A DNA stretch of 64,000 bases. Source: JBCBKU01 sp038521345. Its GTDB lineage: Bacteria > Pseudomonadota > Alphaproteobacteria > Rhodobacterales > Rhodobacteraceae. Within the stretch, counting starts at the first letter, position 1. Every line of letters begins with the position of its first letter. The stretch lies in NCBI GenBank assembly GCA_038521345.1, contig JBCBKU010000012.1:27183-91182 (forward strand). The letters run 5' to 3'. A program made the position numbers and the translations under genes. The notes under the pieces are model-generated. The model saw only the letters and a program-made list of their open reading frames with translations. It was not told where the DNA came from and searched no databases. This document shows positions 46,116 through 54,168 of the stretch, in pieces.

Positions 46116-48290
46116 TCAATCGCCGCTGTGGACAAGTGTGGGCGGTTTCAGATCGGCTGCGCTGCCCCGCCCGGAAAGCGAAGGGTTTTCCATGAAGAAC
46201 CGGTGGCAGTTGAAGTCGCGTCCGCCAATCTCGATCGACGGACGACGATAGGTGCCGTCGGGGTCGAGGATCCAGCTTTGAGTGGTGTCGGCCATATTGG
46301 CGGCGAGGATCTGACTGACGATCTGGTCCTTGACCGTGTCGTTCGTGATTTCCACCATGGTCTCGACACGGCGATTGAGGTTTCGGTCCATCCAGTCCGC
46401 GGAAGAGATATAGACACGGGCGCTTGGCGAGGGCAGTGAGCCACCGGCACCGAAAACCACGATCCGAGAGTGCTCGAGGAAGCGTCCGACGATGGATTTC
46501 ACGCGGATATTGTCTGAGAGACCTTTAACACCGGGGCGCAGGCCGCAGATCCCCCGGATCACCAGATCCACCTGCACTCCCGCCTGGCTGGCCAGGTAGA
46601 GGGCGTCGATGACATCGTTCTCGATCAGCGAGTTCATCTTCGCCCAGATCTGAGCAGGCTGGCCATTCAGCGCGTTTTCGGCTTCTTCAGCGATGCGTTC
46701 GAGAAGCGTCGTCTTCAGCGTCAGGGGCGAGATCGACAGGTTCTCCAGGGTCTCTGGCTGCGCGTAGCCCGAAAGATAGTTGAAGACCCGGTTCGCATCC
46801 CTGCCGAGCGCCGCGTCGCAGGTGAAGAACGAGAGGTCGGTATAGATGCGGGCGGTGATAGGGTGGTAGTTTCCCGTGCCGTAATGCGTGTAGGTGACCA
46901 GGCTCTTGCCTTCGCGTCGGACGACTGACGAGATCTTGGCGTGGGTTTTGTAGTTGATGAACCCATAGACCACGTGGGCGCCCGCCCGTTCGAGCCGCCG
47001 GGACTGCCGGATGTTCGCAGCCTCATCGAACCGTGCGGCCAACTCGACGAGGGCCGTGACGGTCTTTCCGTCTTCCGCAGCCTCGCAGAGCGCTTCGACA
47101 ATCGGGCTGTCCTTGGAAGTGCGGTAAAGGGTCTGCTTGATCGCCACGACATTCGGGTCGCGCGCGGCCTGTTCGAGAAACCGCACCACCATGTCGAAGG
47201 TCTCGTAAGGGTGATGCAGGAGCATGTCTTTCTGGCGGATCGCCGCGAACATGTCCCCGTCATGGTCGTGCACCCGTTCGGGCACGCGCGGTGTGAAGGA
47301 TGGCCAGAGAAGATCGGGCCGGGCGTCGAGCACCAGTTCCTTCAGATCGCTGATGCCGATCAGCCCTTCGATCTCGATGATCTCGTCCTCGGTAATACCG
47401 AGTTCCTTCTTGATCACCTCGCGCAGGTCCGGCGGTGCGCCGGTCGACAGTTTCAGGCGGATCACCTCGCCGCGGCGGCGGCGTTTCAGGGCGACCTCAA
47501 ACTCGCGGACAAGGTCTTCGGCTTCGTCTTCGACCTCGAGATCACTGTCCCTCAGGATCCGGAACGCGCAGTTTCCGATCATCTCATAGCCCGGAAACAG
47601 GCTGTCGAGATGCAGGAGCAAGAGTTCCTCAAGCGGCAGGAACCGGTGTGCCGAACCCGGAGCGCCCAAAGCCACGAACCGGTCCACTTGATGCGGGATC
47701 GGCAAGAGGGCCTGCAAGGGCCGTCCGTCCGAGCGGCGTCGCAACTGAAGGGCCAGTGAATAGCCACCATTGGCGATGAATGGAAACGGATGCGCGGGAT
47801 CAATGGCCAATGGCGACAGGATCGGGAAGACCTGTCCGACGAAGACCTCGCGCACTTGTTCGCGGTCGGCGGCGCTGAGTGTCGCGCGATCAAGGATCGC
47901 GATTCCCTCGCCTTCCATTTCGGTGCGCAACGCGTCCCAGATTCGGTTCTGGGCGGCCATCAGCCTGCGCGCATCGGCGTTGATCAGGACCAGCTGTTCG
48001 GCCGGTGTAAGACCGTCGAGGCCGGGTGTCGTCTTGCCGCCCTGGGCCAGTTCGCGAAGGCCGGCGACGCGCACGGTATAGAACTCGTCGAGATTGGTTG
48101 CCGAGATCGACAGGAACCGGACCCGTTCAAGCAGGGGAACCTGCGGGTTCTGGGCCTCTTCGAGAACCCGCCAGTTGAAGGCCAGCCACGACAGTTCGCG
48201 GTTGAAAAAGCGCGAAGGCCCGCTCGGGTCGATGTCGGGGCGGACCTGGGCCGTCGGGCGGGGCGCACTGAGAAAATCGGTCTCTGGCAT
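46116..48290 (-). CDS. ppk1: Polyphosphate kinase 1
   Basis: 724 residues. RFFNRELSWLAFNWRVLEEA and SISATNLDEFYTVRV form the N-terminal domain. The catalytic core carries the autophosphorylated histidine His450 in KTHAKI and the second histidine His469 in THYGTGNYH. It polymerises ATP gamma-phosphate into polyphosphate and works against Ppx. The ATG at 48290 is chosen; the open frame upstream runs into hdaA shadow. Confidence 0.97.
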   Translation of the reverse strand: MPETDFLSAPRPTAQVRPDIDPSGPSRFFNRELSWLAFNWRVLEEAQNPQVPLLERVRFLSISATNLDEFYTVRVAGLRELAQGGKTTPGLDGLTPAEQLVLINADARRLMAAQNRIWDALRTEMEGEGIAILDRATLSAADREQVREVFVGQVFPILSPLAIDPAHPFPFIANGGYSLALQLRRRSDGRPLQALLPIPHQVDRFVALGAPGSAHRFLPLEELLLLHLDSLFPGYEMIGNCAFRILRDSDLEVEDEAEDLVREFEVALKRRRRGEVIRLKLSTGAPPDLREVIKKELGITEDEIIEIEGLIGISDLKELVLDARPDLLWPSFTPRVPERVHDHDGDMFAAIRQKDMLLHHPYETFDMVVRFLEQAARDPNVVAIKQTLYRTSKDSPIVEALCEAAEDGKTVTALVELAARFDEAANIRQSRRLERAGAHVVYGFINYKTHAKISSVVRREGKSLVTYTHYGTGNYHPITARIYTDLSFFTCDAALGRDANRVFNYLSGYAQPETLENLSISPLTLKTTLLERIAEEAENALNGQPAQIWAKMNSLIENDVIDALYLASQAGVQVDLVIRGICGLRPGVKGLSDNIRVKSIVGRFLEHSRIVVFGAGGSLPSPSARVYISSADWMDRNLNRRVETMVEITNDTVKDQIVSQILAANMADTTQSWILDPDGTYRRPSIEIGGRDFNCHRFFMENPSLSGRGSAADLKPPTLVHSGD

Positions 48291-48330
48291 GGACGCGGTA
48301 TTGCAAGGCTCTGTAACGGCGGAGTGCCTG

Positions 48331-49011
48331 TTATGTGTCAGCTTGACCCGACTTGTCCAGAAGCCGCGCCGCAAGCGCGCGTGTGACCGGTTGGCCTGCC
48401 GCCAACGCCTCAGAATCGAGCACTTCGACGAGATCGCGGATCGCGGCGAACGAGCGCTCGGTTCGGGCCAGGAGGTAGGCCGGCAGGTTGGACGGGACAT
48501 CGATCTGGCGATCCGCGAACAGCTTGACCATGATTGCCAGCAAGAGCGCATCGTCGGGCGGGTCGATCCGTACGACCGATGCGGCCTCGAGCCGGCTTCT
48601 GAGATCCGGCAGTGTCACAGGCCAGCGGGATGGGGCCGCCTGCGCTGTAAGCAGTAGCGCCCCACGGCGCTCGGCCAGAAGATTGTGCAGGTGAAAGAGT
48701 GGTCGTTCGCCCGCGTCCCCCATGGCATCGGCGCCGTCCACCACAACGGCCCCAGACCCGGCCAGAAGATCGGCATTTGAGGATGCGAGTGCTTTTCCGT
48801 CGATCCGTGCCGCGCCGGCCTCACCTGCCCAGACATGGGACAGGTGGGTTTTGCCCGATCCCGGCGGGCCGGCCAGGACCAGTTTCCCCAAAGGCCAGTC
48901 GCGCCACCCGTCGAGTGCGGCAACCGCAACGGCGTTCGAGGGCGAAATGAAGAAATCCTCTCGCCCAAGCGCCGGTTTGGTGGGCAGATCGAACGCGAGT
49001 TGCCGCGTCAC
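48331..49011 (-). CDS. hdaA: HdaA-like DnaA-related regulatory inactivator
   Basis: 226 residues of an AAA+ domain related to DnaA domain III but without a DNA-binding domain IV. Walker A is AGPPGSGKTHLSHV and the Walker B-like motif is VVVDGADAM. Members promote DnaA-ATP hydrolysis with the sliding clamp, and the start RQLAFDLP matches the clamp-binding QxxLxF-type segment. GTG 49011 is the start, overlapping the permease stop by 4 bp (GTGA). Confidence 0.9.
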   Translation of the reverse strand: MTRQLAFDLPTKPALGREDFFISPSNAVAVAALDGWRDWPLGKLVLAGPPGSGKTHLSHVWAGEAGAARIDGKALASSNADLLAGSGAVVVDGADAMGDAGERPLFHLHNLLAERRGALLLTAQAAPSRWPVTLPDLRSRLEAASVVRIDPPDDALLLAIMVKLFADRQIDVPSNLPAYLLARTERSFAAIRDLVEVLDSEALAAGQPVTRALAARLLDKSGQADT

Positions 49012-50090
49012 TGGTCGAGATCGCCGATATCTTGCCGACCGGCCAGACCTTTGTAGAGCCGACTGTCGAGGTACCGCCCGACGATCCAGCGCGCGACCAC
49101 GCCGATCGCAGCGGCGACCGGCACGGCCACCAAAAGCCCCACGAAGCCAAATACCGCACCAAACACCGAGAGGGCGAAGATCAGCCATACAGGGTGAAGG
49201 CCAACCGACGAGCCGACAAGCTTCGGAGTCAGGATGTTGCCTTCCACGAACTGGCCAAACTGGAAGATCGCGTAGATCAACAGGATCCAGAGCCAATCGC
49301 CCCAGAACTGGAACAACGCCAGACCCACCGCCAATACCCCACCGACGAGCGCCCCGACATAAGGGATGAAAGTCAGTAGCCCGGCGATTGCGCCCACGAT
49401 GACGCCGAACTGCAACCCGGCCAGCGACAGCGCAACTGAGTAAAAGACGCCAAGAATCAGACAGACCGTGCCCTGCCCGCGGATGAAGCCCGCCAAGGTT
49501 TTGTCGATGTCGGACATGATGGCGCGGATCGTGGGGGCGTGATCGCGGGGCAGAAGGCTGTCGACCTCGGCGACGAGGCGATCCCAGTCCATGAGCATGT
49601 AGAATGCGACCACGGGCACAATAATGAGAATGACGAGGAAGTTCACCAGACCGGAAACGGATGTCAAAAGCCCGTTCAGCAACTCGCCACCCTGAGCCTG
49701 GATCGTCTGGCCGATATTGTCGAGGCTGCGGCGGATCGGGCTGCCCTCTTCCGCGATCTGCGGGAACCGCTCGTTCAGGAAGACCTCGATCTGCGTCGCG
49801 ATCTGGGGCGCGGCCTGAACAAGCGCCGTGGCCTGATCGACGAGCAGGGGAACCACGGCCAGCGCCGCCACCACGAAAATGAGAACGGCGAAGATCGTGA
49901 TTACAATGGTCGCGAGCGTGCGTGAGAACCCCATCGCCTCGAGCCGGTCTGCAACGGGATCGAGGAAATAGGCGATCGCCATACCGATCACGAAAGGGAG
50001 GATCGTGTCGCCGAGAAACCAGAGCACCGAGAGAAAGGCGACCGTCGCGATCCCCCAATAACTGATCTGTTGCCTGACGGGCAGGGGCAT
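49008..50090 (-). CDS. AI-2E/PerM family permease
   Basis: 360 residues with about eight spans, of the AI-2E transporter family: GMAIAYFLDPVADRLEAMGF, LIIVPVVAFYMLMDWDRL and GLLTFIPYVGALVGG. Despite the family name, most members are not proven AI-2 exporters; PerM-type proteins are often encoded next to hda as here. The ATG at 50090 has GGAGAA upstream. It is the first gene of the minus-strand run permease-hdaA. Confidence 0.9.
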   Translation of the reverse strand: MPLPVRQQISYWGIATVAFLSVLWFLGDTILPFVIGMAIAYFLDPVADRLEAMGFSRTLATIVITIFAVLIFVVAALAVVPLLVDQATALVQAAPQIATQIEVFLNERFPQIAEEGSPIRRSLDNIGQTIQAQGGELLNGLLTSVSGLVNFLVILIIVPVVAFYMLMDWDRLVAEVDSLLPRDHAPTIRAIMSDIDKTLAGFIRGQGTVCLILGVFYSVALSLAGLQFGVIVGAIAGLLTFIPYVGALVGGVLAVGLALFQFWGDWLWILLIYAIFQFGQFVEGNILTPKLVGSSVGLHPVWLIFALSVFGAVFGFVGLLVAVPVAAAIGVVARWIVGRYLDSRLYKGLAGRQDIGDLDQ

Positions 50091-50224
50091 GGCGTTCTCC
50101 TTGGCTGGTTTCGGTGATCGCCGAAGGGCCGGCAAAGCGCAAGGGTCCGGGGACGGCGTGCTTGTCGCGCTTCGGGGGATGGCGTAAGTCGAGCCGACCG
50201 CGATAAGCCCCTGCGAGACAAGCC

Positions 50225-51565
50225 ATGCGCCTCACCCGCTACTTCCTGCCCGTTCTGAAAGAGACGCCCTCCGAGGCCCAGATCGTATCGCACAGGCTGA
50301 TGCTCCGGGCCGGCATGATCAAGCAGTCGGCGGCGGGGATCTATTCCTGGCTTCCGTTCGGCTTCAAGGCGTTAAAGCGGATCGAGACCATTGTCCACGA
50401 AGAGCAGGCGCGCGCGGGCCACCATCCGATGCTGATGCCGACGCTCCAATCGGCGGATCTTTGGCGGGAGAGCGGGCGCTACGACGATTACGGCGAAGAA
50501 ATGCTCCGGATGCAGGACCGCCACAAGCGCGACCTCCTCTACACTCCCACGGCCGAGGAAGTGATCACTGACATCTTCCGCGCCCATGTGACGAGCTACC
50601 GCGACCTGCCGCTGACCATGTACCAGATCCAGTGGAAATTCCGGGACGAGATCCGCCCCCGCTTCGGCGTCATGCGAGGCCGGGAGTTCTACATGAAAGA
50701 CGGCTACAACTTCGACCTCACGAAGGAAGACGCGCTCCACGCCTATAACCGCCACCTTGTGAGCTATCTCCGCACCTACGAACGCATGGGCCTCCAGGCG
50801 ATCCCCATGCGCGCCGATTCCGGACCCATCGGCGGCGACGACACCCATGAATTCCTGGTTCTGGCGGAAACGGGCGAATCCGAGGTCTTCTACGACAGCG
50901 CTGTCACCGACATTCGCCTTGGCACGCGCGACATCGACTACGACGACAAGGCCCAGTGCCAGTCAGTGCTCGAAGAGTTCACCACGCTGTATGCCCGGAC
51001 GGACGAGACCCATGACGAAGCGCTCTTCGCCCAAGTGCCCGAGGACCGCCAGCGCTCGGCCCGGGGCATCGAGGTCGGCCAGATCTTCTACTTTGGCACC
51101 AAATACTCTGACCCTATGGGCGCCACCGTCCAGGGCCCTGATGGCGACCAGATCGCCGTCCATATGGGATCGCACGGGATAGGCGTCTCGCGGCTGCTGG
51201 GCGCCATCATCGAAGCGAGCCACGACGACAACGGCATCATCTGGCCCGAGGGGGTGACCCCGTTCCATTGCGGCATCGTGAACCTCAAGCAGGGCGACGC
51301 CGAGGCCGACGCCGCCTGCGAGGCGCTCTATGCGGCGCTGACCAAGACGGGTCTTGAGCCCCTTTACGATGATCGGGACGAACGGGCCGGGGCGAAGTTC
51401 GCCACTATGGACCTGATCGGTTTGCCGTGGCGCATCACTGTTGGCCCCCGAGGGCTGAAGAACGGTGTGGTCGAAGTGACGTCGCGGCGCACGGGTGATA
51501 GCGAAGAACTCGCGCCCGAGGCCGCGGTTGCGCGGATCGCCGACATCTACGCGCCCCATCGCTGA
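50225..51565 (+). CDS. proS: Prolyl-tRNA synthetase, short type lacking the editing domain
   Basis: 446 residues, versus about 570 for the E. coli type: the INS editing domain is missing, as in alphaproteobacterial and mitochondrial ProRS. Class II motifs are seen in RHKRDLLYTPTAEEVITDIF, QWKFRDEIRPRFGVMRGREF (motif 2) and GSHGIGVSRLLGAIIE (motif 3); the anticodon-binding domain ends the protein. Ala-tRNA-Pro editing would need a separate protein. The ribosome-binding site is weak. Confidence 0.96.
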   Translation: MRLTRYFLPVLKETPSEAQIVSHRLMLRAGMIKQSAAGIYSWLPFGFKALKRIETIVHEEQARAGHHPMLMPTLQSADLWRESGRYDDYGEEMLRMQDRHKRDLLYTPTAEEVITDIFRAHVTSYRDLPLTMYQIQWKFRDEIRPRFGVMRGREFYMKDGYNFDLTKEDALHAYNRHLVSYLRTYERMGLQAIPMRADSGPIGGDDTHEFLVLAETGESEVFYDSAVTDIRLGTRDIDYDDKAQCQSVLEEFTTLYARTDETHDEALFAQVPEDRQRSARGIEVGQIFYFGTKYSDPMGATVQGPDGDQIAVHMGSHGIGVSRLLGAIIEASHDDNGIIWPEGVTPFHCGIVNLKQGDAEADAACEALYAALTKTGLEPLYDDRDERAGAKFATMDLIGLPWRITVGPRGLKNGVVEVTSRRTGDSEELAPEAAVARIADIYAPHR

Positions 51566-51650
51566 CGCTGCCGACCGGGAAATTTCCCCGTCGCCGGATT
51601 CCATGAACCGGTTATGATGTAGCGGTCGGGTGGCCAATGGACGGACGGAC

Positions 51651-52145
51651 ATGATTGCACGAGGCTTGGCACTGGTCGGGGCGCTTTGCGGCTCTGTTGC
51701 TTTGTCGCAGTATCCGGCCTTCTCGCAGCAATATCTGCAGCGGCTCTCCGGGGCGGTGGACGAGTTGCGGGGTGTGGTCGTGGCGTTCGACACCACCGCC
51801 CGTCTTAGCGGATTGACCCGGGACGAAGCGCTTCGCGAGCTGCGAGGGACGGAGATCGGGGGCGGCGTCAGCGAAACGCTGAGCAACACGATCCGGAGAT
51901 ATGAGCGTCTTGAGGACGATTATGCGCGACTGAGCGGCGCAACGAGCCTTGGTCGCCTCGCGCAGCCTTGGCGGTTCCGGGATACGCAGCTTGTGGAGCG
52001 TACGTGGGACGATTTTGAACCCGCCGTTCCCGCTTCAACCACTGGTCTTGCCTTCGCCGGGGCCGGCTTTGTCGGTGGCTGGGCTCTTGTTGCAGTGGTT
52101 TTGGGCCTTCTGACCCGCCCTTTTCGGCGCCGGAGACGTGCGTAA
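51651..52145 (+). CDS. DUF2937 family membrane protein
   Basis: 164 residues: an N-terminal hydrophobic helix (ALVGALCGSVALSQYPAFSQ), a helical middle with repeated Leu and Arg, and a C-terminal transmembrane helix (about 135-155) with an RRRRRA tail. This matches DUF2937, of unknown function. I choose the ATG at 51651 rather than the earlier start at 51630. It stands 85 bp downstream of proS. Confidence 0.8.
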   Translation: MIARGLALVGALCGSVALSQYPAFSQQYLQRLSGAVDELRGVVVAFDTTARLSGLTRDEALRELRGTEIGGGVSETLSNTIRRYERLEDDYARLSGATSLGRLAQPWRFRDTQLVERTWDDFEPAVPASTTGLAFAGAGFVGGWALVAVVLGLLTRPFRRRRRA

Positions 52146-52507
52146 AGGGGTCGGCCAAAAAAATTTCCCCTCACGAAAATTATGTCAAATAGCGGTTCTC
52201 GATTGCAAATTGTAACAATTCTGACGTGTTGGGTCAGTCTTGCTGCCGTAGTGGAAATGGGCTCATTCGGGCGCAGCCTTTAAAATAAGGACGTCCCCGA
52301 AATGAACCGTTCAGTTTAGATTCAAGGTCTCTCACACGCCTGTGATGTGTATGAATGCACAGTGCGCGGTCATTTCCGGCGCATTTAATGCTCAGATCCA
52401 CACCCCTAACTCTCAGTCATCGGCAGCGACGAACACACGCTCCGAACCAAACACACCCCGGCGGGCCCAACACCCCGCCTTGAAAGACTGAGAAAGGAAC
52501 CTGAACC
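52146..52507 (+). other. 362-bp leader region of the repeat protein gene
   Basis: No gene. It is AT-richer than its surroundings and holds a perfect dyad (52208-52220), a second dyad (52221-52237), a TAAAAT (-10-like) at 52281-52286 and a GGCGGG/CCCGCC hairpin (52460-52479) 28 bp before the start codon. The length and structure suggest a regulated, possibly long, untranslated leader. Confidence 0.5.
52208..52237. promoter_or_regulatory. Two adjacent inverted repeats upstream of the repeat protein gene
   Basis: AATTGT-A-ACAATT (52208-52220, perfect) directly abuts CTGAC-n7-GTCAG (52221-52237). Such paired dyads are typical of regulator sites; the binding protein is unknown. Confidence 0.4.
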
Positions 52508-53017
52508 ATGAAAACGACTGTTATCGCATCCGTCCTCGCCGTTGCTCTTGCCGCTCCGGCTTTCGCCAATGACCAGCTGTCCCGTTCGCTCGGTGTCGAG
52601 CCTGGCGCCCTGACTGTGTCGGAGCTTGCCGTTCTGAAGAACGCGATCGACAACGACGACAACAACGTCCAGTTCGACGCGATCCGCGCTGGCCTGACCG
52701 GTGACGTTGTCTCGACGCAGAGCTTCGGTGCTGCTGCTCAGCTGGCCGCTTCGGTTGGTGTCGAGCCGGGCGCTCTGTCGGTCCAGGAACTGGCCGTCAT
52801 CAAGAACGCCACGGACAACGCCGACGACAACCGCGCTCTTGCTTCGATCCGCGGCGCCCTGACTGGCGACGTCGTGTCGACCCAAAGCGGCATCTCGGCT
52901 GGCCACGCTCAGCTGGCGGCACAGTTCGACGTCGACCCGACCGTCTACTCGGTCACCGACATCCTTGAGCTGAAGTCGCGCATCGATAACGCCGACGACA
53001 ACGACGCCGACGCGTAA
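52508..53017 (+). CDS. Secreted acidic protein with internal repeats
   Basis: 169 residues. A clear signal peptide (MKTTVIASVLAVALAAPAFA, cleavage after Ala20) leads into two full repeats (residues 23-77 and 78-134) and a third, shorter one (135-169). Each begins QL-x-S/A-x-GVEPG or equivalent, then V-x-ELAV-x-KNA-x-DN-DDN, and the full ones end LTGDVVSTQS. The C-terminus is very acidic (DNADDNDADA). AAGGA precedes the ATG and a strong terminator follows; codon choice looks biased to GCT/CGC-type frequent codons, consistent with high expression. Short LGVEPG-type secreted proteins are known to me from Rhodobacteraceae but without function. The DN/DDN clusters might bind divalent cations (inference). 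Confidence 0.8.
   Translation: MKTTVIASVLAVALAAPAFANDQLSRSLGVEPGALTVSELAVLKNAIDNDDNNVQFDAIRAGLTGDVVSTQSFGAAAQLAASVGVEPGALSVQELAVIKNATDNADDNRALASIRGALTGDVVSTQSGISAGHAQLAAQFDVDPTVYSVTDILELKSRIDNADDNDADA
52574..53014 (+). repeat. In-frame tandem repeats within the secreted protein gene
   Basis: Units at 52574-52738 (55 codons), 52739-52909 (57 codons) and 52910-53014 (35 codons, truncated). Units 1 and 2 are closely alike; unit 3 keeps only the first half and has diverged (DVDP for VEPG). Confidence 0.85.
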
Positions 53018-53065
53018 GTCCCCCCGACCCCCTCGGGTTTCTCCCGCCCGAGAGTGTCCCAGCAG

Positions 53066-53108
53066 AACCGGTCCTGCCAAGAGGCAGGGCCGGTTTTCAT
53101 TTTTATTC
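53066..53108 (+). terminator. Rho-independent terminator of the repeat protein gene
   Basis: AACCGGTCCTGCC/GGCAGGGCCGGTT, a 13-bp stem with one G-U pair and an AAGA loop, followed by TTCATTTTTATT. A very strong, single-gene terminator. Confidence 0.92.
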
Positions 53109-53114
53109 AAACGT

Positions 53115-54023
53115 TTAACGGAGAGCCAGCTGCTGTGTCAGGCTTTGCACGATGGGCCGGGCATCCTCGCGCCGCATCCCCGATCGCAAGGACGGACTGT
53201 AAAGGATCCGCAATAGGTGTTCGTCATGAGCCGTGAGGACACCGAACTCCTCGTCGTCATTAAAGATCGACGGACGCGCATTGCGGCAATCGTTCGGGAG
53301 ACCCATGCCCTGGGCCAGTTCTTCGTGGATGCAGGACGTGCGCATGCGTCCCGAATGCTCCGCCCGAATAACCGCGACGGCGCTTTGGATGCCGTTGGCT
53401 CGGTTGGCGTGGGGCACGGTGACAACCATGCAGAAATGGTTCGTGGGCATACGGAGAATCGCATTGATCGAAGCGTTGGAAATTCCGGGCACGTTTGAGC
53501 GCAAGTAAGCGCCCATGCCTCGCCGCTCACCATCGTTCACGACAAGAACGAGGAAATTCGGCGATGTGCCGGCCGCGATCGGATGCCCGGTCACGCCAGA
53601 GAGACGACGAAAGTACTGACCAATGGCCGACGTGTCGGCCCGCCGCTGGCTGTCGGTGATCGACGCGCCGAAGGCGACGGCATAGCGGACCGGATCTTCC
53701 CAGCGCAAAAGCGGTTTGCCCGCGGAAGACCGACCGTACTCATGTTGCAGCGCGATTTCGTAGAACGATTCCTCAAGTGCCGCAGCTGTCATCGGGACGT
53801 TCTGCGCCCGATCCTGACGGAGGAGGCCCCGAGACACGAGCGCGGACTGAATGCGGGCATAATGCGACGCGAGCGTGGTCTGGCCTTTGACGTGGGCGCC
53901 ACCGTCGAGGCCCGGCGCGGGTGACCGAGCGCTCAGCCCGTCAGCGGCGAAACCGGACCCGGCCATGAGAGCGCCGACAAAACAGCCCCCGAGCCTCGCG
54001 ATCCAGCCTTGGCATGCTTTCAT
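53115..54023 (-). CDS. DUF2927 family secreted protein
   Basis: 302 residues from the ATG at 54023 (GAAGGG upstream), beginning with a signal-like segment (LGGCFVGALMAGSGFAADGL). The body matches DUF2927: LRWEDPVRYAVAFGASITDS, then SCIHEELAQGMGLPNDC with a possible metal-binding HEE, and NDDEEFGVLTAHDEHLLRIL. The family is uncharacterised but the HEELAQ...H pattern recalls a metalloprotease site. Convergent with the repeat protein gene. Confidence 0.87.
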   Translation of the reverse strand: MKACQGWIARLGGCFVGALMAGSGFAADGLSARSPAPGLDGGAHVKGQTTLASHYARIQSALVSRGLLRQDRAQNVPMTAAALEESFYEIALQHEYGRSSAGKPLLRWEDPVRYAVAFGASITDSQRRADTSAIGQYFRRLSGVTGHPIAAGTSPNFLVLVVNDGERRGMGAYLRSNVPGISNASINAILRMPTNHFCMVVTVPHANRANGIQSAVAVIRAEHSGRMRTSCIHEELAQGMGLPNDCRNARPSIFNDDEEFGVLTAHDEHLLRILYSPSLRSGMRREDARPIVQSLTQQLALR

Positions 54024-54168
54024 ATTTTGCCCTTCCCCAAGCGCGCCGACGGACCCTAGGCGAGCGAACGCCGCCCTGTCCAGACACGGCGGCCAATTGT
54101 GATCGGAGCGCTTGACCCGCCCTGCGGTTCTGCGCAGGTTCGCGCCAATCAAGATCAAGGAGCAGTCA

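Noticed and set aside
49012..50235. Apparent 634-residue extension of HdaA
   Set aside because: The extra segment is antisense-frame shadow of the permease gene; HdaA begins at the GTG at 49011.
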